Part shown: in pieces, positions 17,218 to 26,410 of the stretch | How the letters are laid out: each line of letters begins with the position of its first letter | Numbering within the stretch: the stretch's first letter is position 1 | Assembly: GCA_015654705.1 (NCBI GenBank) | Contig: JAATGL010000028.1 | Location: 1-35,428, forward strand | Origin: Alphaproteobacteria bacterium | Lineage (GTDB): Bacteria > Pseudomonadota > Alphaproteobacteria > Micropepsales > Micropepsaceae | Length of the DNA: 35,428 nucleotides | Direction: 5' to 3' | Notes under the pieces: model-generated | Told to the model about the DNA's origin: nothing | Database searches by the model: none | The model's input: only the letters and a program-made list of their open reading frames with translations | Program-made: the position numbers and the translations under genes

Positions 17218-18097
17218 CGTCGGACTTCCTGGCCAGCGCGCGCTCATAGACGGCACGGCGCGGCGCCTCCAGCGCCTCGGCAACCAGATCGACCGCCGCG
17301 CGCACCGGCATGAACGCCAGCGCCTTGTCGAGGGCGGCATCGATGCGCGAGAAATCGGCCTCGGCCGCGTGCGGCGGCGAGACGATCAGCGTGACCTCGC
17401 CCTTTGGCGCCCCGGCCTTGGCGTAATGTGCGGCCAATTCGCCCAGCAATCCGCGGCGGACCTCCTCGTGCAGTTTGGTCAGTTCGCGCCCCACCGCGGC
17501 GCTGCGCACGCCGAAGACATCCGCCAGGTCGGCCAGGCTGTCGGCCAGGCGCTGGGCCGATTCGAAGAACACCAGCGTGGCGCGCAGTCCTTTCAACTCC
17601 GCCAGCGCGGTGCGCCGCTCGCCCGACCGGGCGGGCAGGAAGCCGGCGAAGAAGAACCGGTCGGTCGGCAGGCCGGCCAGCGCCAGTCCGGTCAACACCG
17701 CCGAGGCGCCGGGAACGGCGTGGACGGCCAGGCCGGCGGCGATGGCCTCGCGCACCAGCTTGAAGCCGGGATCGGAGATCAGCGGCGTGCCCGCGTCGCT
17801 GACCAGCGCCAGGCGGCCGCCCTGCTGCAGCCTGGCCAGCAATTTGGGGCGTTCGCGCACCGCATTGTGGTCGTTATAGGCGCTGAGCGGCCTGCTGATC
17901 CCGTGGATCGCTAGGAGCTTGGCGGTGACGCGGGTGTCCTCGGCCGCGATTAGGTCGCAGCCCTTGAGAACGGTGAGCGCCCTTAAGGTGATGTCGGACG
18001 CATTGCCGATCGGCGTCGCGGTCACGTAAAGGCCGGGCGGCAGGTCGGGATCCGGCGATTGTCCCGTCCCGTCCGAACGCCTAGATTTGCCGCTCAA
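17210..18097 (-). CDS. rsmI: 16S rRNA (cytidine-1402 2'-O)-methyltransferase
   Basis: 295-residue SAM-dependent enzyme that methylates the 2'-OH of C1402 in 16S rRNA, tuning the ribosomal P site. Family stretches are LYVTATPIGNASDITLRAL, LIAAEDTRVTAKLL, LVSDAGTPLISDPGFKLV, VHAVPGASAVLTGLALAGLP and LVFFESAQRLADSLADLA. The only in-frame start covering the family N-terminus is TTG at 18097, with no ATG or GTG before the conserved core. That start lies only 11 bases from the divergent LpoA-like ATG. It leads the leftward operon with yraN, the SirB1-type gene and gshB. Confidence 0.94.
   Translation of the reverse strand: MSGKSRRSDGTGQSPDPDLPPGLYVTATPIGNASDITLRALTVLKGCDLIAAEDTRVTAKLLAIHGISRPLSAYNDHNAVRERPKLLARLQQGGRLALVSDAGTPLISDPGFKLVREAIAAGLAVHAVPGASAVLTGLALAGLPTDRFFFAGFLPARSGERRTALAELKGLRATLVFFESAQRLADSLADLADVFGVRSAAVGRELTKLHEEVRRGLLGELAAHYAKAGAPKGEVTLIVSPPHAAEADFSRIDAALDKALAFMPVRAAVDLVAEALEAPRRAVYERALARKSDDG
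18059..18087 (+). promoter_or_regulatory. Predicted promoter of the LpoA-like gene, inside the 5' end of rsmI
   Basis: TTGTCC (18059-18064), a spacer of exactly 17 bases, then TAGATT (18082-18087). Transcription would start near 18094, giving a leader of about 15 bases that still holds the ribosome site AAGGGAG before the ATG at 18109. The promoter lies over the first codons of the divergent rsmI. Confidence 0.45.
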
Positions 18098-18108
18098 GGG
18101 AGCTTTCC

Positions 18109-19338
18109 ATGCTGGTCATCGCCGCGCCGCGCCGCCTTTGTGCCATTCTCGGCGCTCTTTCGATAGCGGCGCTGAGCGGCTGCGTGACGCCGCCGCCGGT
18201 CAAGGCGCCCGTCGTGCCGGTTGCGCCGCCCGCCGCGGCCGCCCCCCACCAGCTCAGCGCCGACGAGGCCTCCTTCCTGCGCCTGCGCAACATGGCCAAG
18301 GACAAGACGCCGCTGCGTGTCGGCGTGATCCTGCCCTTTTCCAACGCGTCCGCCGCCACCCGCGGACTGGCCGGCGCGATGATGAAGGCGGCGGAACTGG
18401 CGCTCTACGACAGCGGCAACCGCCAGATCGTGCTGATGACGGCCGACGATTCCGCCAATCCGGCCGAAGCCGCCGGGGCGGCACGCAAGCTCCTGTCGCA
18501 GGGCGCGGAGATCATCGTGGGGCCGCTGTTCGCTGCCTCGGTGAATGCAGTGGCGCCGATTGCTCGCGACCGCGGCGTGCCGGTGCTGGCCTTCTCGACC
18601 GACCGGACGGTGGCGGGCGGCGGGGTCTATCTGCTGAGCTTCCAGCCGCAGAACGAGGTCAAGCGCGTGATCTCCTATGCGGCGTCGCAGGGCCGCAAGA
18701 ATTTTGCCGCCCTGATCCCGCGCACCACCTATGGCGACGTGACCGAACAGGCCTTCCGCCAGGCGGTGGCGGCGAGCGGCGGTACGGTGGGCGACGTGGA
18801 GCGCTTCAGCCCGGGCGCCGGCGCGGTGATGGACCAGACCGCCGCCATCGCCAAGGCGAATGCCGACGCGGTGTTCATCGCCCAGGGCGGCGTCATGCTG
18901 CGCAGCATTGCGCCGACCCTGGCCTATAAGGGCGTCGACCCGGAGAAGGTGAAGCTGCTGGGCACCGGGCTGTGGGACGATCCTTCGATCGTCAAGGAGC
19001 CGGCGCTCCGGGATGGCTGGTTCGCGGCGCCGGCGCCCGATGCCGACGCTACCTTCGCCGCGAAATATCGCGAGACGTTCGGAAGCACGCCGCCCAACCT
19101 GGCCACTCTGGCCTATGATGCGATTTCGCTGGTCGCGCTGCTGGCGCCCGGCCAGCCCTATCACCGCTTCACCAAGGCGGCGCTGACCGATCCCAACGGC
19201 TTCGCCGGGGTGGACGGGATTTTCCGTTTCAATGCGGATGGTTCGCTCGACCGCGGGCTGGCAGTGCTGGCGGTCAGGCCGGGCGGCTTCGCTGTCATCA
19301 GCCCGGCGCCGACCACCTTCCAGGCCAAGGGCTCCTAA
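18109..19338 (+). CDS. Penicillin-binding protein activator, LpoA/LppC-like lipoprotein
   Basis: 409-residue predicted lipoprotein. The signal sequence ends in the lipobox LSGC, making Cys25 the likely lipidated residue, and a Pro/Ala-rich linker follows (PPPVKAPVVPVAPPAAAAP). The rest is a periplasmic-binding-protein fold with RVGVILPFSNASAATRGLAG, LSQGAEIIVGPLFAASVNAV, VPVLAFSTDR, AALIPRTTYGDVTEQAF and DAVFIAQGG, as in the C-terminal domain of LpoA. It lacks the large N-terminal TPR domain of E. coli LpoA, as alphaproteobacterial members usually do. Activation of PBP1A is therefore an inference from family and position. It meets hemW tail to tail with a four-base overlap (CTAA). Confidence 0.88.
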   Translation: MLVIAAPRRLCAILGALSIAALSGCVTPPPVKAPVVPVAPPAAAAPHQLSADEASFLRLRNMAKDKTPLRVGVILPFSNASAATRGLAGAMMKAAELALYDSGNRQIVLMTADDSANPAEAAGAARKLLSQGAEIIVGPLFAASVNAVAPIARDRGVPVLAFSTDRTVAGGGVYLLSFQPQNEVKRVISYAASQGRKNFAALIPRTTYGDVTEQAFRQAVAASGGTVGDVERFSPGAGAVMDQTAAIAKANADAVFIAQGGVMLRSIAPTLAYKGVDPEKVKLLGTGLWDDPSIVKEPALRDGWFAAPAPDADATFAAKYRETFGSTPPNLATLAYDAISLVALLAPGQPYHRFTKAALTDPNGFAGVDGIFRFNADGSLDRGLAVLAVRPGGFAVISPAPTTFQAKGS

Positions 19339-20501
19339 TCGGCCAGCGCCGCGATCACGCTGTTGAGGACTAGACGGCCGCGCGGCGTGGCGGCAAGGCG
19401 GTCGTCCCTGACGACGACCAGACCTTCGTCCGCCAGTGCGGCGATGCGCGCCGCGTCCGGCGCCGTCTGCCAGCGCGCGCGATAGGCGGCGAGGTCGATG
19501 CCTTCGGCCAGGCGCAGGTTCATCAGCAGATGTTCGCGCGCCGCATCCGCCGGCGCGATCTCGCTCATTTCGGTCATGCCGTGGCCGTCGCGCGCGACCT
19601 TCTCCTGCCAGCGCTCCGGCAGGCGCTCCGTGCTGGTGGCGAAACGTCTGCCGTCCAGGTCGAGCCGGCCATGTGCGCCGGGCCCGACGCCGGCATAGCT
19701 GCCGTAGCGCCAATAAAGAAGATTGTGCCGCGCCTCGGCCCCGGCGCGCGCATGGTTGGAGATTTCGTAGGCCGCGACCCCGGCCGCCTCGGTCATCTCC
19801 TGCGTCGTTTCGTAAAGCGCCGCGGCGAGATCGTCGTCGGGAATGACCAGCGCGCCGCTGCGATGCAGCGCGGCGAATGGCGTCGCCGGCTCGATGGTCA
19901 GTTGATAGAGCGACAGATGTTCGGTGCCGAAGGCGAGCGCCTCCTTCAGCTCTACCCGCCAGGCCTCTACGCCCTGTCCGGGCCGCGCATAGATCAGGTC
20001 GAGGGAGACGCGGTCGAAGGTTTTTAGCGCGAGGCTCAGGGCCTGTTTCGCCTCGGCCGCGTTGTGCAGGCGGCCCAGCGCCTTCAGGTCGGCGTCGCCC
20101 AGTGCCTGCACTCCCAAAGACAGGCGGTTGACGCCCGCAGCGCGGTAATCGGCGAAACGCCCCGCATCGGCGCTGGCCGGATTGGATTCCAGCGTGATCT
20201 CGATGTCGTTGGCGACGGGCCACAGACGCGCGATGGCCGCGAGCACGGTTTCAACGACCTGTCCGCTCATCAGTGACGGCGTACCGCCGCCGAAGAAGAT
20301 CGTCCGCACCAAGGGACGCGCGTTACCCTGCAGCGCCGCGACATATTCCAATTCGCGCACGATGCCCTGGGCCCAGCCGCTTTCGTCGATGCTCGACCGT
20401 ACATGCGAATTGAAATCGCAATACGGACATTTGGCCGCGCAGAACGGCCAATGCACATAGATGCCGAAATCTTCCTCTTTCCGCAGCGTGCGATGATTCA
20501 T
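19335..20501 (-). CDS. hemW: Radical SAM family heme chaperone
   Basis: 388-residue radical SAM protein of the HemW group (formerly called HemN-like), which binds heme and delivers it to respiratory proteins. The iron-sulfur motif is [20 protein letters not shown] with Cys21, Cys25 and Cys28. Further family stretches are [54 protein letters not shown] and [11 protein letters not shown]. HemW proteins lack the extra cysteine of true oxygen-independent coproporphyrinogen oxidase, and the spacing here agrees. The ATG overlaps the rdgB stop (ATGA), so it is the last gene of rph-rdgB-hemW. Confidence 0.94.
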   Translation of the reverse strand: MNHRTLRKEEDFGIYVHWPFCAAKCPYCDFNSHVRSSIDESGWAQGIVRELEYVAALQGNARPLVRTIFFGGGTPSLMSGQVVETVLAAIARLWPVANDIEITLESNPASADAGRFADYRAAGVNRLSLGVQALGDADLKALGRLHNAAEAKQALSLALKTFDRVSLDLIYARPGQGVEAWRVELKEALAFGTEHLSLYQLTIEPATPFAALHRSGALVIPDDDLAAALYETTQEMTEAAGVAAYEISNHARAGAEARHNLLYWRYGSYAGVGPGAHGRLDLDGRRFATSTERLPERWQEKVARDGHGMTEMSEIAPADAAREHLLMNLRLAEGIDLAAYRARWQTAPDAARIAALADEGLVVVRDDRLAATPRGRLVLNSVIAALAD

Positions 20502-21094
20502 TCGAACAGACCGCTGCCAAGCAACTTCTCGAACGCGCGTGCGCGATGGCTGATGGCATGTTTTAGCGCGGGATCAATCTCGCCGAAGGTCTCACGCATG
20601 CCGTCGGCGACGAAGATCGGGTCATAGCCGAAGCCCTTTGTGCCGCGGGGTGGAAAGACCAGACGGCCTTCGACCTCGCCGCGGAAGGTTTCGGTTTCGC
20701 CCGATGGAAAAGCCAGCGCCAGCACGCAGACGAATTTGGCCAATCGGTCAGAAGCGCCCGCCATTTCGCGCTCGACCCGTGCCATGGCGGCGGCGAAATC
20801 CCTGTCCGCTCCGGCCCAGCGCGCCGAATAGATGCCCGGTGCGCCGTCCAGCGCGGTCACGCTCAAGCCGGAATCGTCGGCCAGCGCGATCAGGCGGCTG
20901 GTATCCGCCGCCGCACGCGCCTTCAGGATCGCATTGTCCTCGAAGGTCGTGCCGGCCTCGTCCGGTTCGGCGAGGCCAAGTTCGGCGGCGCCGCGCACCA
21001 GAAAGCCGAACGGCGCGAGCAGGTCCGCGATCTCGCGCAGCTTGCCGCCGTTGTGGCTCGCGACGACCAGCGTGTCGCCCCGGCAAAGTCTCAT
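20498..21094 (-). CDS. rdgB: Non-canonical purine NTP pyrophosphatase (ITP/XTP/dITP)
   Basis: 198-residue house-cleaning enzyme that hydrolyses ITP, dITP and XTP to monophosphates and keeps deaminated purines out of DNA and RNA. Motifs are [13 protein letters not shown] near the start, [34 protein letters not shown] with [17 protein letters not shown] and [10 protein letters not shown]. The ATG at 21094 overlaps the rph stop as ATGA; the track's 297-residue version runs through rph in the wrong frame. Coupled on both sides to rph and hemW. Confidence 0.95.
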   Translation of the reverse strand: MRLCRGDTLVVASHNGGKLREIADLLAPFGFLVRGAAELGLAEPDEAGTTFEDNAILKARAAADTSRLIALADDSGLSVTALDGAPGIYSARWAGADRDFAAAMARVEREMAGASDRLAKFVCVLALAFPSGETETFRGEVEGRLVFPPRGTKGFGYDPIFVADGMRETFGEIDPALKHAISHRARAFEKLLGSGLFE

Positions 21095-21813
21095 GCGCCG
21101 AGCACGCTTTTCTGCAGCGCGACCAGCTCGCCGATGCCCTTGCGCGCCAGGCGCAGCAGCGCGGCCAGTTCGTCGTCGTCGAACGGCGCGCCTTCCGCGG
21201 TGGCCTGGATCTCGACCAGCCCGCCGGCGCCGGTCAGCACGAAATTGGCGTCGGTCTCGGCGGTGGAATCCTCGGAATAATCGAGGTCGAGCAATGCCTC
21301 GCCCCTGACGATGCCGCAGGAGACCGCCGCCACATGGTCCTTGAGCGCCGGTTTGGTCACCATGCCGGTCTTCTTCATGAAAGCGATGCACTGGTGCAGC
21401 GCCACATAGCCGCCGGTCACCGAGGCGGTGCGCGTGCCGCCATCGGCCTGCAGCACGTCGCAGTCGATGGCGATCTGGCGTTCGCCCAGCGCGGCGAGAT
21501 CCACCACGGCGCGCAGGCTGCGGCCGACCAGGCGCTGGATTTCCTGGGTGCGGCCGGATTGCTTGCCCTGGGCGGCCTCGCGGCGCATCCGTTCATGGGT
21601 CGAGCGCGGCAGCATGCCGTATTCCGCCGTTACCCAGCCCTTGCCCGAGCCGCGCAGGAAGCCCGGCGTCGAATCCTCCAGGCTGGCGGTGACCAGCACA
21701 TGGGTATCGCCGAATTTGACCAGGCAGGAGCCTTCGGCATGCTTGGCGAAGCCCGGCTCCAGGCTGATCTGGCGCAACTGGTCGGGCGCGCGCGAGAGCT
21801 GGCGCATCGGCAT
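21091..21813 (-). CDS. rph: Ribonuclease PH
   Basis: 240-residue phosphorolytic 3'-5' exonuclease that trims tRNA precursors. It matches the family along its whole length: [94 protein letters not shown] and [20 protein letters not shown]. The start at 21813 gives the usual length; the track's 618-residue frame extends uselessly across hrcA. First gene of rph-rdgB-hemW and divergent from hrcA, a common alphaproteobacterial order. Confidence 0.97.
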   Translation of the reverse strand: MPMRQLSRAPDQLRQISLEPGFAKHAEGSCLVKFGDTHVLVTASLEDSTPGFLRGSGKGWVTAEYGMLPRSTHERMRREAAQGKQSGRTQEIQRLVGRSLRAVVDLAALGERQIAIDCDVLQADGGTRTASVTGGYVALHQCIAFMKKTGMVTKPALKDHVAAVSCGIVRGEALLDLDYSEDSTAETDANFVLTGAGGLVEIQATAEGAPFDDDELAALLRLARKGIGELVALQKSVLGA

Positions 21814-21819
21814 GATCCC

Positions 21820-21848
21820 TTGATGTTTGACGGCGACGCCGTTACCTA
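21820..21848 (+). promoter_or_regulatory. Possible promoter of hrcA-grpE
   Basis: TTGATG (21820-21825), exactly 17 bases, then TACCTA (21843-21848). This gives a start near 21855 and a leader of about 60 bases to the TTG of hrcA. The -10 is weak. No CIRCE inverted repeat (TTAGCACTC-N9-GAGTGCTAA) is present; only a stray GAGTGCAAA occurs. Confidence 0.3.
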
Positions 21849-21871
21849 GCGAGATGGCGCCGCGAGTGCAA
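21843..21871 (-). promoter_or_regulatory. Possible promoter of rph-rdgB-hemW
   Basis: On the minus strand TTGCAC (21866-21871), exactly 17 bases, then TAGGTA (21843-21848). The -10 occupies the very same six bases as the candidate -10 of hrcA on the other strand. The -35 is good and the -10 poor. Confidence 0.28.
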
Positions 21872-21915
21872 ACGACATCGCCGGCGCGAGAAAAACATTT
21901 AACCGGTTCAAAGAC

Positions 21916-22980
21916 TTGGATGCACCCTATACAAAAGGCGCGGGTTCGACCCTCAGCGAGCGGCCGCGCGAGGTGTTCCGCCATCTGGTCGAGGCGTTCC
22001 TGACCTCGGGCGAACCGGTGGGTTCGCGCACGCTTTCCCAGCGCCTGCCGATCGCGCTGTCGCCCGCCTCTATCCGCAATGTGATGGCCGATCTGGAGGC
22101 CATGGGCCTGCTCTATGCGCCGCACACCAGCGCCGGGCGGGTGCCGACCGAGAAGGGTCTCAGGCTGTTCGTCGACGGCCTTCTGGAGATCGGCCAGCTG
22201 GCGCCGGACGAGCGCGTGGCGATCGAGGGGCGCATCTCCGGCACCGGGCGCGGCCTCGAAGACGTGCTGACCCAGGCGACCACCATGCTGTCGGGCCTGT
22301 CGCGCTGCGCCGGGCTGCTGGTCGCCGCCAAGCAGGACACGGTGCTCAAGCATGTCGAATTCGTCGCGGTGGCGCCCGGCAAGGCGCTGGTCGTCATCGT
22401 CGGCGAGGACGGCCAGGTCGAGAACCGGCTGATCGATACGCCGATGGGCCTGCCGGTCTCGACCCTGTCGGAAGCCTCCAACTATCTGAGCGCGCGGCTG
22501 CGCGGCCGCACGCTGGATGCGGCGCGCGCCGAAATCCTGGCCGAGCTCGAAAATGAGCGCGCCGAACTCGACGTGCTGACCGCCAAGATCGTGGCCGAGG
22601 GTCTGGCGACGCTGGCCTCGCCCGACGGCGACGACGAGAAGGTGCTGATCGTGCGCGGCACTTCGCACCTGCTGGACAGCGTCGACGCGCAGATCGACCT
22701 GGAGCGCGTGCGCACCCTGTTCGACGACATCGAGCGCAAGAACGATCTGATCCGCCTGCTCGAACTGGCCAAGCAGGGCGACGGCGTGCGCATCTTCATC
22801 GGCTCGGAGAACCGGCTGTTCAGCCTTTCGGGCTCCTCGATCATCGCCGCGCCCTATGCCAATACGCAGGGCAAGATCGTCGGCGTGATCGGCGTGCTCG
22901 GCCCCACGCGATTGAATTACGGCCGGATCATTCCCATGGTCGACCACACCGCCAAGGTGGTCGGCCGCCTATTAGGTTGA
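21916..22980 (+). CDS. hrcA: Heat-inducible transcriptional repressor HrcA
   Basis: 354-residue repressor that binds CIRCE operators of chaperonin genes and needs GroEL to stay active. The N-terminal winged helix shows [60 protein letters not shown] and [11 protein letters not shown]. The C-terminal GAF-like part ends in [14 protein letters not shown]. The start is TTG at 21916, the only start that keeps the family N-terminus. grpE follows after 12 bases on the same strand. CIRCE is not seen in its own upstream region, so in this organism it may act on groESL elsewhere; that is an inference. Confidence 0.95.
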   Translation: MDAPYTKGAGSTLSERPREVFRHLVEAFLTSGEPVGSRTLSQRLPIALSPASIRNVMADLEAMGLLYAPHTSAGRVPTEKGLRLFVDGLLEIGQLAPDERVAIEGRISGTGRGLEDVLTQATTMLSGLSRCAGLLVAAKQDTVLKHVEFVAVAPGKALVVIVGEDGQVENRLIDTPMGLPVSTLSEASNYLSARLRGRTLDAARAEILAELENERAELDVLTAKIVAEGLATLASPDGDDEKVLIVRGTSHLLDSVDAQIDLERVRTLFDDIERKNDLIRLLELAKQGDGVRIFIGSENRLFSLSGSSIIAAPYANTQGKIVGVIGVLGPTRLNYGRIIPMVDHTAKVVGRLLG

Positions 22981-22992
22981 AGCAGGACAGCG

Positions 22993-23562
22993 ATGATGAG
23001 CGACGAAGAAAACCAGACCCTTCCCGAACCCGAGGCGCCGGCGAACGAGATCGACGCGCTGCGCGCCGAGGCCGCCGACATGCGCGATCGCATGCTGCGC
23101 GCTCTGGCCGATGCGGAGAACACCCGCCGCCGCGCCGAGCGCGAGAAGCAGGAGGCCTCCACCTATGCCGTGACGCGCTTCGCCCGCGACATGCTGCAGA
23201 TCGGCGACAATTTCGCCCGTGCCCTGGCGGCCTGTCCGCCCGCGCTGCGCGAAGCCGCCGATCCGGCGGTCGAGGCGGTGCTCGACGGCATCGAGGCGAC
23301 CGAGCGCCAGTTGCTGGCCGCGCTCGAACGCCACGGCGTCAAGCCGATCGACACGGCGGATGGCAGGTTCGATCCCAACCTGCACCAGGCGATCGCCGAG
23401 GTGGCGGGCGAGGGCAAGCCGGCCGGGAGCATCGTCGATGTGGTGCAGGCCGGCTATAAGATCGGCGACCGGCTGCTGCGCCCGGCGATGGTTACGGTGG
23501 CGCGCCGCGGCGACCCGGCCGCGCCGCCCGCGCCGGGCAACGGCGTCGACACCAAAGTGTGA
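22993..23562 (+). CDS. grpE: Nucleotide exchange factor GrpE
   Basis: 189-residue cochaperone that releases ADP from DnaK. The acidic start (DEENQTLPEPEAPANEID) leads into a long helix for dimerisation (LRAEAADMRDRMLRALADAE, NTRRRAEREKQEAS), then TRFARDMLQIGDNFARALAA and the beta-wing region GRFDPNLHQAIAEVAGEGKP, GYKIGDRLLRPAMVTVAR. All family parts are present. Two adjacent ATGs (22993, 22996) are possible starts. The stop overlaps the GTG of the next gene as GTGA. dnaK is not in the window. Confidence 0.95.
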   Translation: MMSDEENQTLPEPEAPANEIDALRAEAADMRDRMLRALADAENTRRRAEREKQEASTYAVTRFARDMLQIGDNFARALAACPPALREAADPAVEAVLDGIEATERQLLAALERHGVKPIDTADGRFDPNLHQAIAEVAGEGKPAGSIVDVVQAGYKIGDRLLRPAMVTVARRGDPAAPPAPGNGVDTKV

Positions 23563-24632
23563 AGGCGGTGGAGGACTGCATTCCCGCCGACATCCGGCGC
23601 GAACTGACACAGAGCGACCGCAAAGCCTATCTGGAGCAGCGGCTCTTCGTGTGGTCGCCGCTCGGCACGTTTGGGACCGCCCTGTGCGTCTTCATCATCC
23701 TTGGCGGGAGCTACACGGCGGCGGCTTTGCTGTCCGGCGGGGCGTTGATCGTGAGAAGCGGCCATGAATGGGTCCTCTTTCATCCGGCGCGGTCCGCGCT
23801 TCTGCTCTCGCTGCTGATCGCGACGGTCTTGGGCATCCAGCGCTATGCGCGGATTCATGAGCGCGCCGATTTCATGGCGTTCGCGTCGGTGCTCAAGGGC
23901 GGCGTGAACGACGCCGGCCGCATCGCCGGGCTGACGCCGGACCACACCGGGCTGGTCCGGTCGAACATCATCGGCCTCGCCGTCGGTCTGGTGCTGTTCT
24001 GGACGTCCGTGCTGCCCGTCGCGCCGCCGGCGCAGACGGTCGCGACCTATCTCTGGTTCGCGCCGATCACGGTGCTGACCGCGCTGCTTTTCGCCCGCGG
24101 CGTCTCGCTGACCCGCGCCGGCGCGCGCAGCATGCGCGAGACCATCGACAACCGGCTGATCATCGATCTTCTGCGCATCGATCGGTTGTCGGTGATCGGC
24201 CGGTCGGCGGCGCGCGGCGCGCTGATCTGGTTCGTCATCAGTGCGGTGGTCTGCCTGTTCTTCATAGGCGCCGACATCGACGCTGTCACCATCGCGCTGC
24301 TGTTCGGCTGCGCCGCCATGGGTGTGTGGATCTTCATCGCCACGATGGAGCGCGTGCATCGCAAGATCCGCGCGGCCAAGGCGGCGGAACTCGAACATCT
24401 GCGCAGCGAAATCGACGGCTTGCGGCCCCGCGCCACCGCCGATGCCGGCGTCGCGCAGTGCCTGCAAGGCCTGCTGGCCTACGAAACCCGCATTGCGGCG
24501 GCACCGGAATGGCCGTTCGATCAGACCACGCTGGTGCGCGTGCTGGCGTCGGTGTTCATCCTGGCCGTACCCTGGTTCGGCCAGGCCATCGCCGCCTTCG
24601 CCGTGGAGCGCTTCGCCGACATCGCGAAATAG
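23559..24632 (+). CDS. Membrane protein of unknown function, coupled to grpE
   Basis: 357-residue protein I do not recognise. About seven hydrophobic segments are visible, near residues 38-58, 78-95, 134-153, 163-181, 219-238, 241-262 and 326-347. The start, IPADIRRELTQSDRKAYLEQ, is charged and probably cytoplasmic. Residues 263-290 (MERVHRKIRAAKAAELEHLR, SEIDG) look like a short coiled coil, and YETRIAAAPEWPFDQTTLVR precedes the last membrane segment; I recall that W-P-F-D pattern from other uncharacterised membrane proteins. The GTG start at 23559 overlaps the grpE stop as GTGA, so synthesis is probably tied to grpE. The codon pattern is like the neighbours. Confidence 0.75.
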   Translation: MKAVEDCIPADIRRELTQSDRKAYLEQRLFVWSPLGTFGTALCVFIILGGSYTAAALLSGGALIVRSGHEWVLFHPARSALLLSLLIATVLGIQRYARIHERADFMAFASVLKGGVNDAGRIAGLTPDHTGLVRSNIIGLAVGLVLFWTSVLPVAPPAQTVATYLWFAPITVLTALLFARGVSLTRAGARSMRETIDNRLIIDLLRIDRLSVIGRSAARGALIWFVISAVVCLFFIGADIDAVTIALLFGCAAMGVWIFIATMERVHRKIRAAKAAELEHLRSEIDGLRPRATADAGVAQCLQGLLAYETRIAAAPEWPFDQTTLVRVLASVFILAVPWFGQAIAAFAVERFADIAK

Positions 24633-24697
24633 TCGGTTTTACCGGGGCAGAAAGGGGATAGGGTCCGTGTCCCGGGTTCGAGTTGGAGCGTGTTCCC

Positions 24698-25507
24698 ATG
24701 AGCGATATTCGCATCGTCGTCGCGGGCGCCTCGGGAAGGATGGGCCGGGCGCTGGTCCGCGCCATCGCCGAAACGCCCGGCTGCGTGCTGTGCGGCGCGC
24801 TGGAGGCCAAGGGCCATCCGCAACTGGGCGAGGACGCGGGCAGGCTGGCGGGGCTGGGCCCCGTGTCCGTCGCGCTGAGCGACGATCCCCTGCCGCTGAT
24901 CGCAGCCGCCGAAGCCATTGTGGATTTCACCTTGCCCGCGGTTTCGGTCGAGCTGGCCGCGCTGGCGGCGCAGGCGCGCATCGTTCATGTCATCGGCACG
25001 ACGGGGTTTTCCGCCGGCGACGAAAAGAAGATCCATGCCGCGGCGCGCCATGCCGTGATCGTCAAATCGGGAAACATGAGCCTGGGCGTGGCGCTGCTGG
25101 CATCGCTGGTGAAGCAGGCGGCCAGGGCTTTGCTCGATTTCGACGTCGAGGTATTGGAGATGCATCACCGCCACAAGATCGACGCCCCGTCGGGCACCGC
25201 GCTGCTGCTGGGCGAGGCGGCGGCCGAGGGACGCGGCGTCACGCTGGACGAGCGCGCTGTGCGCGCACGCGACGGCCAGACCGGCGCGCGCGGCGATGGG
25301 CAGATCGGCTTTGCGTCGCTGCGCGGCGGCACGGTGGTGGGCGAACATCAGGTGATCCTGGCCGGGCTGCATGAGCGGCTGGTGCTCTCGCATGTGGCGG
25401 AGGACCGCATCATCTTCGCCCGCGGCGCCGTCGCCGCGGCGCTGTGGGGACAGGGCCGCAAGCCCGGCCTCTATGCCATCGCCGACGTTCTGGGACTGGT
25501 CGGCTGA
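24698..25507 (+). CDS. dapB: 4-hydroxy-tetrahydrodipicolinate reductase
   Basis: 269-residue NAD(P)H-dependent enzyme of the diaminopimelate and lysine pathway, supplying meso-DAP for peptidoglycan. Visible are the nucleotide-binding start [70 protein letters not shown], the catalytic [20 protein letters not shown] and the closing [23 protein letters not shown] at 24698 fits the family better than the TTG at 24683 in the track. The 3' end overlaps the convergent AraC-MGMT gene by 37 bases. Confidence 0.96.
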   Translation: MSDIRIVVAGASGRMGRALVRAIAETPGCVLCGALEAKGHPQLGEDAGRLAGLGPVSVALSDDPLPLIAAAEAIVDFTLPAVSVELAALAAQARIVHVIGTTGFSAGDEKKIHAAARHAVIVKSGNMSLGVALLASLVKQAARALLDFDVEVLEMHHRHKIDAPSGTALLLGEAAAEGRGVTLDERAVRARDGQTGARGDGQIGFASLRGGTVVGEHQVILAGLHERLVLSHVAEDRIIFARGAVAAALWGQGRKPGLYAIADVLGLVG

Positions 25508-26358
25508 GTGGCGCGCGCGGCCTCCAGGGCCAGCATCGAACGCTTGCGCGTCAGCCCCCAGTGATAGCCGTGCAGCGCGCCGTCGCTGCCGAGGACGCGG
25601 TGACAGGGGATCAGCCAGGAGATCGGATTGCGCCCGACCGCGGTTCCGACCGCCCGGCTGGCCCTGGCGTTGCCGACCTGCCGGGCGATCGCGCGATAGG
25701 TCGAGACCTTACCGGACGGAATCGCCAACAGCGCTTCCCACACCTTGATCTGCCACGGCGTGCCCAGGAGGTGCAGCGGCAATTCGCCCTCTTCCTGCGC
25801 GAAGACCTGCCGCGCGATGGCATCGGTGCGCGCGGCGTTCTCGCGATAGGCGGCCCTGGGCCAGCGCGCCCGCATGTCGGCCAGCATCGCCGCGTTCTCG
25901 CCCTCGTCGCCGAAGGCCAAGCCGCACACGCCCTTGTCGGTCGCCATGATCAGCGCCACGCCGAACGGGCAATCGGCGAAGCCGTAATCGATGGCCACGC
26001 CGGCGCCGCCGCGCGCATAATCGCCGGGCGTCATCGCCTCGATCTTGAGACACAGATCATGCAGGCGCGAGGGGCCCGAAAGGCCGGCCTCCAGCGCCGC
26101 GCCCAGCACGCTGGCGCCCTGCATCAGGTCCTGCTTGGCGTGGCTCAGCGTCAGATGGCCGACGAAGGATTTGGGGCTGACGCCGACATAGCGCGTGAAC
26201 AGGCGCTGGAAATGGAACGGCGACAGCCCGACCGCCACGGCAGCGTCGTCGAGCCTGGGCTGATCCAGGTAGTTTTCGGTGAGGAACAGGATGGCGCGGC
26301 CCATGCGCCGCCAGTCCGGTCCGTCTTCGCTTGGCTTGATGGAGAGGATGTCGCTCAT
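25471..26358 (-). CDS. AraC-type regulator fused to O6-methylguanine-DNA methyltransferase, Ada-like without Ada N-domain
   Basis: 295-residue fusion. Residues about 18-115 form an AraC-type helix-turn-helix ([40 protein letters not shown]). Residues about 120-285 form a DNA alkyl-transferase with [40 protein letters not shown] and the acceptor Cys252 in [12 protein letters not shown]. The enzyme moves a methyl group from O6-methylguanine in DNA to its own cysteine. E. coli Ada has a further N-terminal zinc domain that senses methylphosphotriesters and turns the regulator on; it is missing here. What activates this regulator is therefore unclear. The 3' end overlaps dapB by 37 bases. Confidence 0.9.
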   Translation of the reverse strand: MSDILSIKPSEDGPDWRRMGRAILFLTENYLDQPRLDDAAVAVGLSPFHFQRLFTRYVGVSPKSFVGHLTLSHAKQDLMQGASVLGAALEAGLSGPSRLHDLCLKIEAMTPGDYARGGAGVAIDYGFADCPFGVALIMATDKGVCGLAFGDEGENAAMLADMRARWPRAAYRENAARTDAIARQVFAQEEGELPLHLLGTPWQIKVWEALLAIPSGKVSTYRAIARQVGNARASRAVGTAVGRNPISWLIPCHRVLGSDGALHGYHWGLTRKRSMLALEAARATQPTSPRTSAMA

Positions 26359-26410
26359 GAGGCGAATATGGCGGCCCCGGCCCGCGGTTGCGACCCGATT
26401 CTTGCGCCGC

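Noticed and set aside
18094-20223. 709-residue minus-strand ORF over the LpoA-like gene and part of hemW
   Set aside because: Wrong frame for hemW and antisense to the lipoprotein gene; no recognisable domain.
21814-21915. CIRCE operator before hrcA
   Set aside because: Only a single half-like GAGTGCAAA occurs; the matching TTAGCACTC arm with a nine-base gap is absent.
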